The notes beneath the pieces are model-generated. The model made no database searches. It was not told where the DNA came from and was given only the letters and a program-made list of their open reading frames with translations. This document shows, piece after piece, positions 11,134-21,578 of a stretch of DNA of 64,000 nt (its first letter is position 1; the number at the start of each line of letters is the position of its first letter). Origin of the DNA: Adineta vaga (lineage: Eukaryota > Rotifera); assembly GCA_021613535.1 (NCBI GenBank), contig CP075497.1, forward strand, positions 2,108,001-2,172,000, in the 5' to 3' direction. A program made the position numbers and the translations under genes.

Positions 11134-12065
11134 ATGAAGAAAGCAGAGACAGAAACGTTTATAAATATCAATAAGAGAAAATCATCTTTCGATACACATG
11201 GATGCTTTTGGAAATGGTGGAATCAAAAATTTCGTTGCCAACAAATTATTTCTCGCGTTATCGAATCATTTTATTTCAGTGCCTTCGTTATTTTCTTAGT
11301 TGTTGTCGATACAGCATTAGTTATCACAGAAATCTTGTTAGATTCATTCAAAATTCATTATGAATGCAAACATTCTGAACAACGTTCTTCAAATTTTCAT
11401 AATAAAATCAAAAAAGAAAATGTGGAAATGGCTATGGAAATTGCACATTTTGCATCGATTGCTATTCTCAGTTTTTTCGTCATTGAATTAACCATACGAA
11501 TATTTGCTCGTGGAAGAGACTTTTGGAATATTCGAAGACGAAAAATGGAATATTTCGATGCAATTATTGTTATCACTTCATTAATTATTGATTTATGGTC
11601 TTTGCATATTGAAAAGAAGCTCCTTGGCGAACAATTAATTCTTATACTTGCACTTCGATTATGGCGTTTCGTTCGAATTATTAGTAGTAAGTGCGTATGT
11701 CTTGAAATTCAGATTGAACAAATCGATTTGTCTTAGGTGTAACTGAAACTACTCTTCATAGACAGAGTAGACATAAGGAACGTTTGAATCATCAATATTT
11801 TCTTGCAATTCATCGATTAATTGAACTACTTGGTCACAAGACAACGCAAGCTGGGAATATTAGTACAGAAAATCTCAATTTTGTACTTGAACATTTTCGA
11901 ATGATTGATACACAATGTAAATCATCGTTGGCAGCATTAGATGAAAATGAAGAATTAACTTCTTCAGCTGTTGTTACAAAATTCTTAGAAGAAATCACTG
12001 GAATTGAAAAACAGAATAGTTCCCAGTCTATTTCAGCAATGTTTGCTAAAGAACCACACGTTTAA
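11134..12065 (+). CDS. HVCN1: Voltage-gated proton channel Hv1-like, copy 2
   Basis: Exons 11134-11686 and 11737-12065 give 293 residues closely similar to copies 1 and 3 along the whole length. S1 has VVVDTALVITEILLDS with the filter Asp, S2 FFVIELTIRIF, S3 EYFDAIIVITS and LIIDLW, S4 LRLWRFVRIIS. The S2 Glu and an Arg at the usual Lys position are kept. The C-terminal region has the same NHQYFLAIHRLIELL and FRMIDTQCKSSL helices as its neighbours and ends in AMFAKEPHV. The 5' flank (about 11076-11133) resembles the flank of copy 3, which fits duplication of a unit including upstream DNA. All three genes have the same orientation and are separated by only about 220-300 bp. Confidence 0.9.
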
Positions 12066-12283
12066 AATCTTTTAACTATTTTTCTTGTATTGTAAAGAAA
12101 TTGTGAAACGTCATTAGAAATATACGATCTAATCGAGGAGAAATGAAAGATTTCTAATACAATACACATATTACCAGAAGATACGACATGCCTGTTACAA
12201 AAAATAACGAGAAGAGAAAAAAAAACAATTTCTTCCCCTCGACCTTCGTGTACAGCTCTACTCGTTGTTCTGTTAACATCCAA

Positions 12284-13218
12284 ATGGTAAACAAAGCAGA
12301 AAAGGACACGTTTATGACTGAAAACAAGAAAAAATCATCTTTAGCTTCACATGGATGTTATTGGAAATGGTGGAATCAAAAATTTCGTTCTCAAAAACTT
12401 ATTTCTCATCTTATCGAATCATTTTATTTTCATGCTTTGGTCATTTTCTTAGTTATCGTTGATACAGCATTAGTTATCACAGAGATCATCTTAGATTCGC
12501 TTAAATATCAATATGAATGTCAAATTCATATTCACCATGTATCGAACCATCGAAATGAATTAATGAAAGAACGTCTCGAATTGGCTATGGAAATCGCACA
12601 TTTTGCATCGATTGCTATTCTCAGTTTTTTCGTCATTGAATTAACCATACGAATATTTGCTCGAGGTAGAGAATTTTGGAATATTCGAAGACGAAAAATG
12701 GAATATTTCGATGCAATTATTGTTATCACTTCATTAATTATTGATTTATGGTCGTTACGTGGTGAAAATAAACTTCTCGGTGAACAATTAATTTTTGTAT
12801 TGGCATTTCGTTTATGGCGTTTTATTCGAATTATTAGTAGTAAGTAAATATATCTTGAAATTCGGATTGAATAAATTGATTTGTCTTAGGTGTAACTGAA
12901 GCTACTCTTCATAGACAACGAAAACATAAGGAACGTTTAAATCATCAATATCTTCTTGTTATTCGTCGATTGATTGAACTACTTGTTCATAAAACAACTC
13001 ATACTGAAAATTATGATACTGATAATCTCGATTCTTTACTCGAACATTTTCGAATGATTGACGAACAATGTCAGTCATCCTTTGAAGCATTGGATCAAAA
13101 TCAAGAATTAACTTGCTCAAGTATTATTACACAATTTTTAGAAGAAATCAATGGACTTGAACAAAAGAATAAGTCTTCTGTTATTTCAGCGATGTTTGCA
13201 AAATCATCTGAAGTTTAA
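12284..13218 (+). CDS. HVCN1: Voltage-gated proton channel Hv1-like, copy 3
   Basis: Exons 12284-12839 and 12890-13218 give 294 residues. An in-frame upstream ATG exists at 12188, but the start at 12284 (MVNKAEKDTFM) matches copies 1 and 2. S1 carries VIVDTALVITEIILDS, S2 FFVIELTIRIF, S3 EYFDAIIVITS and LIIDLW, S4 FRLWRFIRIIS. The S1-S2 loop is His-rich (QIHIHHVSNH). In human Hv1, extracellular His residues bind inhibitory zinc, so metal sensitivity could differ between copies; that is inference. Introns and C-terminal helices match copies 1 and 2. This copy looks closer to copy 2 than to copy 1 in the voltage sensor. Confidence 0.9.
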
Positions 13219-13418
13219 TTTTTATGTAGACTTTTTCATCCTTTTAACCTGTGAATGTGTTAGAAAAGAGAAAATAATCTATTTTTTGAATGATTTTATT
13301 CGGCCTACTTGACTTTATTATTACTAATCTCACACATTATCAATCTATTCTAGGGACAATTAGTACTATTCACTAAAATTCATACTCTTGTCTTTCTATT
13401 ATTCAGAGAAAATACCGA

Positions 13419-14125
13419 TCATTGATCGGCTTCAACAAATGTTCGTAGAGTGAACAACAAATCCTGTGTGTTGTCAAACATAATTACAAGTTTTTTTACA
13501 TTCAATTTGATTTGTGTTCCTTTAAAACAGCAATTCGTTATATTAAATTGTTCACCAGTAAATGCTAATTTCATGACGCCACATTGATTCTCCTTTGATG
13601 AATAAATGACGATAGTTTCTGTGACATCCACTGTTGTTCGCTCTTCACTGATTTCTTCTTTAAAAAGTGATGATAATAGGTTTTTTAGTACTGTTCTGTT
13701 CACATGTCCATTCTGTGTGGCGGCACAAAATTCAATAATATTATTAATATGTTTAAAGAGATCATCAGGTTTCCAGATTTTTTTTCGAACGTTCCCTCAC
13801 GAGAATCAAAGTAACCCTTTAGTTTGCCACTTTGCAAATTTTCGACATGAGCACCAATTGATCGAAGGGTAGAGTAGACCTCAGAATCCGATAGTTGTTC
13901 ATTAGCCACATTGAGAGTACAACTATCATCGATATTCAGTATATATGCAATGGTAGGACGTGCAAAGAGACGAATAATCGCCCTTAGACGCCACGATAAA
14001 CGATTAGATGTTTGTGTAGTGTCCGATGCCATGACACAAAGATTACCTTCTAGAAAGAATGCAGATTCTTCATTCTTTCTATCAAAGGACGATATGTCGA
14101 TCTGATCTTCTAGTAATGAAGACAA
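13419..14125 (-). CDS. Unrecognised intronless protein with a frameshift in an A8 run
   Basis: From the ATG at 14125 the minus strand reads to a run of eight A (eight T on the given strand, about 13784-13791). There the frame must shift to continue through IWKPDDLFKHINNII into the second half ending at 13419. With the shift the product is about 235 residues; without it the first frame ends at 13700. I recognise no domain. The first half has basic residues around RLSWRLRAIIRLFARP, the second half looks like alternating beta strands (ETIVIYSS, VKKLVIMFD). Both frames have codon use like the neighbouring genes. It lies convergent to the third Hv1 gene. It may be an intact gene with a sequencing indel or a recent pseudogene. 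Confidence 0.55.
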
Positions 14126-15233
14126 CTCCTTTTCTTTGTAATTATAAGCAAAGATCTATTCCATACTTAAGTTCAGTCAATTCAATAGTACAAAATCATA
14201 CCTGACATACTATGCTATCGAATAAATTCTATTTTATACAGTTACAATATGCATTTATAATTCTAAAATCTGATTAATCAAATTCTCTTTGGCGCACTCT
14301 CTGATAATATTCAACCATATGAGGATAAAATCCTCTTATTATAAATACGTCTGAGTAAAAGTCATCAAGAATATGCTAGTTTTCTATCGTTATTCGTTTT
14401 ATTGATTTTCTATTTATATGTTATAAGGAAAAGTCGATATAAATACTGCATGAATCATCATGAATTTTGACAGAATATTTTATCGGGAAACGGCATCTGT
14501 CAATTTTCATGATCTATACTTTAAGTACATTTTACCCGAGAAAAGTATAATTGAATAAGATTGGATAGATGTCGCTTTAGTATAATAAAATACATATTTT
14601 TTAAAAATGAAAATTTTTAATAAAACTAAATTTTGTTTATTAAATAAATTAAAAAAAATTAAACCAATTTTTTCTTGAATTATTTTATTACATAGACAAT
14701 CTTTGTTACAACTGGTTAATTTTTCTTAAATAAGAAAAAAATTATTTGTTTTGTTCTTATTTTTTATTTTCGTTGATATTCAAATAAAAAGATTATTTCT
14801 CATTAAAACCAATTTTCATTGGTTAGCATAAAATACCGAGCTAAATGTCCGAACATGCGAACGTTCGTTCGATATTCTCGACAACAATCCTCGTAGAAAC
14901 AAATAAACAACAGAAGAGAAAGAAAGAAAGTCTTCGTCGAGAGAGAAAAAAAAAACAAATCCTCCTATACTACTTTTTAAGTCGAAAAGAATGAACCAAT
15001 GATTTAAAACAGAAAAAAATCCGTAATATCTCCGTTGTATTTCTTCATCGTATATTTAATCATATTAAACTGCGCAATTAATTTTTAAAAATCATATTTG
15101 TAGATGATGATTGTTAGGCAGTATAAATTCATTCGAATCATTATGTAGTTCCAATATACAATTATAGTTCAAGTATTAATAAAATCTCTAGAACACTTTG
15201 TATCTTCTCTTTATTGTTTAATCGTGTTTTATA
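14126..15233. other. Intergenic, AT-rich
   Basis: No coding signal is seen. The section 14580-14830 is extremely A/T-rich with mirror-like A and T runs. The right end contains the promoter and 5' UTR of the USP10 gene. Confidence 0.6.
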
Positions 15234-18200
15234 ATGGCCGTAAGTTATTTATTTGAAATCTTTTTCTATGAAATGAAATTTGAAATTCATAGGATTTTGT
15301 TTTTGGTGATTTTTCTGAACAAGAAACCGAAAAACTCTTTGGTCATGATAAACAATCTGTGAAAGTAAATGAACCTGAGGTAAATATTTTCAAACAAATA
15401 GTTTTTTTACTTTAAATTCTTTCTTTGAATTGTAGTTTCCATGGGCCGCTGAAGATTGTATGACATCAGCAATTGAATTTGGTTTCGATGTTCCACCTGT
15501 TATTTCTCCAACAGGTGGTACTGGTGTTTCATATCCAAATTATAATTCTTGTAATGGAAGTTCATCTCATCAAGAATCAACGAGTTCAGCATTAACATCT
15601 CCACCATATTCATCGAAAAGTTCTTCTGTAGAAAACTTAAAAATAACGAAACAATCATCATCACATAATCGTCATCATAGCGATAGAAAATTAAAGAAAA
15701 AACGTCCACCAAATTATTATCGACAGGAATATCAACAAATGCTTGAACCAGCAACACTTCAACAGCAACAGCAACAGCAACAACAACAACAACAACAACT
15801 CAATGGACAAACTGACGAAACAACACCAATTCAAATGCGTTCAAATGAACAAACACCACAAATAGAACAAAATTCGAATGAATCAAATGTATTATTATTA
15901 TCATCCAATGATGCAAGATACATCTCATGTGATCAATGGGTTCATTCAACGATGAAACATCAACAAATGGTGACAAATGATGATGATCAATCTTCATCGA
16001 AACAATCAATTAATGATGATGATGATGATGAAATTGATTCCGATGGTAAGAGAGAGGAAGTATATATATATATGTATATTTATTGACTCTTTGATTTGCT
16101 TGGTTTTTAGTCACTGGAACAACAACAGATACCGATAATGATAATGATTTACTTCAAAGTACATCAACAACTCGTCCAAGTTATCCCGTTAATATAATCC
16201 CATCTGATCAAAACTTAGAAAACAAATCAAATTATAATTCTAATCAACATTTATTAAATCCATCCAATCAATTAACAAATGATTTAAATATCTATTCAAC
16301 ATCTGTTGCAAGTGGAGCTTCAATTGAAACATTAAAGCCTTCAAATAATCTTTCATCACCATCAACATCACCTGTTAAACAAAATGATCTATCAAAATCG
16401 AAACCTTCTTCATGGGCAGATCTATTTCGTAGTCAGACATCAGCAACTATTCAATCATCTCTTCCACCTCAAACAACTAGTCCAGTCAAAAAATCACAAA
16501 TCTCATCATCTACAACTCAATCAATATCAATTCCAACTCAACAACAAAACGGAAATCTTCCAACAAAATCAACGAATAATAATTTCTATTCCAAATCCAA
16601 TTATCATGTTTACAATAGCAATGGAGGAGAATCGAAATCTTTAGAAGATTATTTTTCCAAATGTGAAGTACGTCCATCAGCAATGGCAATAAAACCACGT
16701 GGTTTATTCAATAAAAATAATTATTGTTATATTAATGCAACACTTCAAGCTCTTCTTGCTTGTCCTTCTTTCTTCAATGTCATGAAATATATCCCAATTA
16801 ATGAAGATCCAATTGATCATCAAGTTCCATGTATTAAAGCTGTTCATTCATTTGTTAATCAATTTGAAAAGATGGATCGAAGTAAATCAAATGCTGCCAA
16901 TCATAAAGATATTATTTGTGGTCAACCATTTGATCCGATTGATATTCTACAAGAAATTGCTCGTCTTCGTCATGTATCAGTTGATATTGTTAAAACAAAA
17001 CAAGAAGATGCACATGAACTATTATGTCAATTATTGAGTGAACTTCATGATGAAATTTGTTCAATTTTATACAGTAAATCAGGTATAGAGGAATCTATCA
17101 GTACATCAACTGCTGCAACTACAACCACCACAGGAACAATGCACAATGGAGAAGAAAAAGCTGAAGATTGGCTTCAAGTTGGAAAAAAAAATAAAACACA
17201 TGTTCTTCGAACGGTAAATAAGAAATAAATTCATGAATTTCATAATCGTAATAATGCATTTTTAGAATGAAATTCGAAAAAGTCTTATTGTCGACATATT
17301 TGCTGGTAAATTTCGTTCAACAGTACATTCAGCTGGAAATCAAAAATCAGTGATACATGAACCATTTTTTACTCTTTCACTCGATATTAAAGTAAGATAA
17401 CTATTTTCAATATTCACGTTGTACAATGGAAACAAACTTATCTGAGATAAATAAGAAGAAAATAATAACATGCTCTTGATAGAGAATGTCAGCACTGTAT
17501 GTGACCAATTTTTGTTATCAGTACGTGATTGTCGATCGAGAAAGAACAGTAAATGATTTCCTTTTGTTTGTATAAATATTGGAATAGAATGACATTTAGG
17601 TTATCTATTTGATCTCTTGTTATATGAATGGATTTATTTGTAGGATCCCAAAATAACCTCATTGGATGAAGCTCTTCTACGTTTCTGTGAACAATCAACA
17701 CTTTCCGATTATATTGATAGTAAAACTCGTCAAAATGTATGTTATTAATCATTTGAAAAAGTCGAAAACGAATCCAATTTTTATGTATTTGCAGGTCCAC
17801 ACTAATAAAACTATGTTAATCGAACAATTACCACCAATTCTCATTATACATATGAAATGTTTTCTCTACGATGAATCGGATGGAACAAAGAAAATCAATA
17901 AATCTATAAACTATACAGTCAATTTAACATTACCAAAAAGTAAAAAAATTTATTCTTTTCCAAAATCAAATATCATTATTTTTCTTCTCTTCAAGATATC
18001 TTAACCGAACAAGCCAGAAAACATTCATTTGATCGATATAAATTATTTGCTGTTGAATATCATCAAGGTGAACGTGCAACAGATGGACATTATATAACCG
18101 ATGTTTTTCATCCTGGTCTTCAAGGATGGATTCGATATAATGATGACAATGTTCATGTTATTCCCTCAAGTCAAGTGATGAATTCTTCCGCAGATAAACT

Positions 18201-18237
18201 CACGCCTTATCTACTTTTTTACCGTCGTGGTGAATAA
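15234..18237 (+). CDS. USP10: Ubiquitin carboxyl-terminal hydrolase 10 (USP10)
   Basis: Eight exons (15234-15239, 15293-15379, 15436-16045, 16111-17213, 17266-17391, 17644-17736, 17795-17939, 17996-18237) join in frame to 803 residues. The first exon encodes only Met-Ala. Residues 3-8 read DFVFGD and, with FSEQE, form the FGDF motif by which USP10 binds the stress-granule protein G3BP. IEFGFDV matches the USP10 N-terminus. A long disordered part with polyQ (about 15764-15800) and PSSWADLF follows. The USP domain begins KPRGLFNKNNYCYINATLQALLACP with the catalytic Cys box split by no intron; the His box is TDGHYITDVFHP. USP10 removes ubiquitin from targets including ribosomal proteins and p53 in other animals. 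The intron at 17392-17643 is long for this window (252 bp). Confidence 0.95.
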
Positions 18238-19347
18238 AACTACTGATTTTCGTTTTCGAACAAAGAACAACTTTCTTCTCTTGTTTCATTGTCGCGCAAT
18301 AGCTTTGATTTCTTTTTCTCATTTGTTTTCTTTTTCTCATCCGAGTGTAATCTCTCTTTGTCTATCTCTATCTGTCTGCTCAACCCAGCTGTTTCTTTTT
18401 TTTTTTGTGTTTTGGTTTTCTTCTAACCGGTGTAGTTTAACGGGCAAACATTTTTTTTGTCTTGTTTCTTCTATTCAAAGAAAATCTTGTTCTTCTTGAG
18501 GATTGTGGTGATGGTCTTTTGTCTTTTATTCTTTGTTGTTTTTTTGTCACGTACAACACATCCGGTTAACTAACTTTGACTGGTATTATGCGTATTAAAC
18601 CGCACCTTGTTTGTAATGACAATTGATTGTTTTCTATTCTTAGTCTTCTTCACGCAAACATAGAAACCTTTCACGTTTTCTCTTTCTCTTTTTTTTGTGC
18701 TCGTTTTTGTTTAGCATTTCTGTTTCATTTTCGTTTTTCCTTTTCTGTGTGTTTTCTTGTTTCTTCTTTCGTCTGGCGCGCATTTTTTTGCTCTACATGT
18801 CTGTTCTTTGTTTATTATTGGCTTTTTCAGCACACACACACACACACACACTTACATTCATACATATTATCTTAAACTTTTTTTTTGTTCGTCACTTTGC
18901 GTACAGACACATCTTCTGATAATAAGTGCCCATAATAAACAAAAAACGATGGCGGTGTAGTTTTTGACGATATTATAAACACTGTCTGCAGACTGATGCC
19001 GCACACCAGAAAGATGGAGGTGACTTTCACTTTGCATAATACCTGGTTCTCTCTCTTCTATTATAGAACAAGAAAGCTATTCACTGTAGCACGTCATTTA
19101 TCTAAGTGGCAAAGTCAGAAAGACTTCTTGTAAAAATAATTCAAACCACCATCTCCTTTCTGAAAACTTATGGGATGATGATTTATGAAACAAAAAACAG
19201 AGTAATCAAAATCTATGTTGAATGTTTAATATGAATAAACATATGATTCCATACGATATCAACTAATCATTGATAAAATCTTATATAAAATCAATAATCT
19301 TTTTTTCAACTGAAATAATTAATCTGACCTTTGTTCTAGATCGTACA
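18238..19347. other. Intergenic, T-rich with a CA microsatellite
   Basis: USP10 3' flank. Open frames at 18227-18960 encode Phe/Ser/Leu-rich text typical of pyrimidine-rich DNA and are not credible genes. A (CA)n run lies at 18831-18850. Confidence 0.55.
18831..18851. repeat. (CA)n microsatellite
   Basis: About ten uninterrupted CA units downstream of USP10. Confidence 0.9.
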
Positions 19348-19608
19348 ATGCCTTCCTCGTTAATGGTTGCTCGTTGGTACACAAAAATTAAAGTATCACC
19401 ATTGTCCAATACACTTGTTCAACAAAACAAAGAAATATGTTTCCCAAATAGACAACGACATCATCGAGGAACTTGTAAAAATCATTTTAATTTCTATCTT
19501 TAAATAATGTCATTGTCTCGTTTTTTTGTAGTACCTACGGCATTGATTACAACTCTCTTATTATTTATGATAAAATTACCATCTTATGTTGAACGATATT
19601 CTCGTTAA
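19348..19608 (+). CDS. Putative single-pass membrane microprotein, 67 aa
   Basis: Two small exons (19348-19474 and 19532-19608) with a clean GT-AG intron join in frame to 67 residues. The N-terminal two thirds are basic (RWYTKIK, NRQRHHRG). A hydrophobic segment PTALITTLLLFMIKLP follows and the tail VERYSR is basic. A small basic protein with one C-terminal membrane segment resembles accessory subunits of mitochondrial inner-membrane complexes in shape, but I recognise no family. An AATAAA signal lies about 100 bp downstream, near 19706. The support is splice structure, in-frame joining and the poly(A) signal; with such short exons chance cannot be ruled out. Confidence 0.42.
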
Positions 19609-20582
19609 GTATTAATATTAATGCGATGTTGAATTGAAAAATCACGGAGCAATCAATTTGGTTTTTTTTTCGCTAAATTTATCTAATAACATTTTTTTTA
19701 CTTACAAATAAAGAATGGAATGGAATTCGACAAAACAAAGTTTGTTAATTTTGTATCCAAAACTTTTACTTATTGTACATTCAAAATGTTTGGTAATAAA
19801 TACTAATCACTATCATGAATCTATTTTTATGAACATATTTTTTCTATGAAGAGTTTATTCATTGCAAATTAAGAAGTAACTTAAGTCATTCATGATAATT
19901 TCTTCTATTAAAATAATCTAGTTGAATAATTCAGCATACAATTTATTTGATGTGAAAACTGTATTAGAAACATCATCGTAATTCCATTTTCGACGAAATC
20001 AAGTTCTTTATTTAAATTGTACTATTGAATTCGAATTCAATCATTTATATAGCAAAAAAGCGAAACGAACAATTTACTGTAACTTATCGAAAATGTTATT
20101 CATCAACTGACTTCAGGAATCGCTAGAATAGAAAATACTCCACCAGAAGAATAGTGCACTTCAGTAAAACCACATAAAAACATCACAGGATCGAAACCAA
20201 ACCCAATTGACTGGCAATATTACGTCTGAATATAAAAGTCGTCTATACACACATTCTATCTCTTTATTATAACATTGCCCAATCAACAAAATATAATAAA
20301 TTTCTTCATAAAATATAGATTTCGCATAATACAACTAAACCGCTGGATACCTATAGAAATTGCGCAGAAACAAAAATTGACCATGTATAAGTAGTTTAAA
20401 ACACATACAAAGTCATTGAATGAATTGATCAATAGTATAGAATGGAAAACACAACCATAAATTATTTTCATTTATACTTCTTTGTTTCGGTTAAGTTTAT
20501 CCACGTGTGTAAACAGATTTTCTGAATGAATATTTTATTTATTTATTCGACAAAAATACACACGTTCTCATACACATCAATT
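19609..20582. other. Intergenic, no gene seen
   Basis: AT-rich sequence between a possible microprotein gene and the convergent dioxygenase gene. The open frame at 20283-20471 on the minus strand lacks splice or domain support. Confidence 0.55.
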
Positions 20583-21578
20583 TTAGAGTTCGATCAAATC
20601 AAAGAACGAGAGAAGATACAATAAGACCAAGATTTGTAACATTGTTATGCAAGTCAGAGTTGATGATTTTGATTTAGTAGTTGTAGTAACTGTAGTACTT
20701 ACATTTGTACTGGCTGTAGTATTCGTGCTTGTACTATCACTAACAGTTGAATCCACTTTTACTGTAACTGTTCCTATTAAACCGGCACTAATACCTTGTT
20801 CTTGATTAACGTATGATAATTGAACTAAAGAATTAACACCATCTTGTTGTGTATAAACACGATCAACACTATTGAGAGTACGTGTAGCTGTATTGGAACT
20901 ATAAGGTGTAACAGCTTGAACTAATGCGGTATAGCTATCATTGAAAAAGATTTGTCCAGTGTGGGATGTATGTCCACCCCAATAGTATATTGAACTATCA
21001 GATGTTTGTGTACCGCCAAATCGAACTTTAACATGAATATGTGTTGCACGTCCACTATAATATCCAGGATAAATTCCATTGAATACAACTTGGCCATTTG
21101 AATTTGTTATTTGTATACCTCGAAGATACGTCGTTGTACTTACAGTACTCGTTTCAAAATGAGAATACACACCAGCTGCATTACAATACCACAAATCAAC
21201 AGCAGCATTGATAATAGCTGAACAGTTATCTGTATCGATTACATAAACGATTAATGTGAATGGTATACCATTTTGTAATTCACTAAAACGAGAAGATTTT
21301 TTCAAATCAACATATATAAATATCTTGTTTAATACTCACGTTAAGTTTTGTCGTACCAAAGATCCATTATAATAGTAAGGTCCTTCTTCGATTTCTGGTG
21401 TCAAGGTACACCCTGATACTACTGCTCGTTTCTTGAGCAATGAATGTTGTTTGGTGCTACCTAAATCAGATAGATTTATTTTTTCTTTGCAATACTACCA
21501 TAGTTTTAACTCACTTGAAATCGTTATAAATATTGAAAGCAGCATGAGAGCAGTTGTAACGCTATTGAAAAAGTACAT
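20583..21578 (-). CDS. Secreted or surface-anchored intradiol ring-cleavage dioxygenase
   Basis: Three minus-strand exons (21578-21515, 21460-21340, 21282-20583) join in frame to 294 residues. Residues 1-22 form a signal peptide (MYFFNSVTTALMLLSIF). A Lys-Arg processing-like site (LKKRA) and the family start CTLTPEIEEGPYYYNG follow. The core has LWYCNAAGVYSHF, YYSGRATHIHVKV and HTGQIFF. In this family two Tyr and two His bind Fe(III); the Tyr in GVYS, the Tyr before SGRATHIH and both His of HIH are present, so activity is plausible. Such enzymes open catechol-type rings with O2. After the catalytic core comes a Ser/Thr-rich spacer and a hydrophobic C-terminus (MLQILVLLYLLSFF), suggesting a GPI or transmembrane anchor. 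The family is common in fungi and bacteria and rare in animals, so horizontal origin is likely; the introns would be later gains. Confidence 0.9.

Noticed and set aside
17392-17643. Extra exon inside the long USP10 intron
   Set aside because: The flanking exons join in frame (DIK to DPKITSL) and match the family without an insertion; the intron contains stops in all useful frames.
18227-18960. Several plus-strand frames after USP10
   Set aside because: Phe/Ser/Cys-rich translations of T-rich DNA ending in a CA microsatellite; no start context, domain or intron support.
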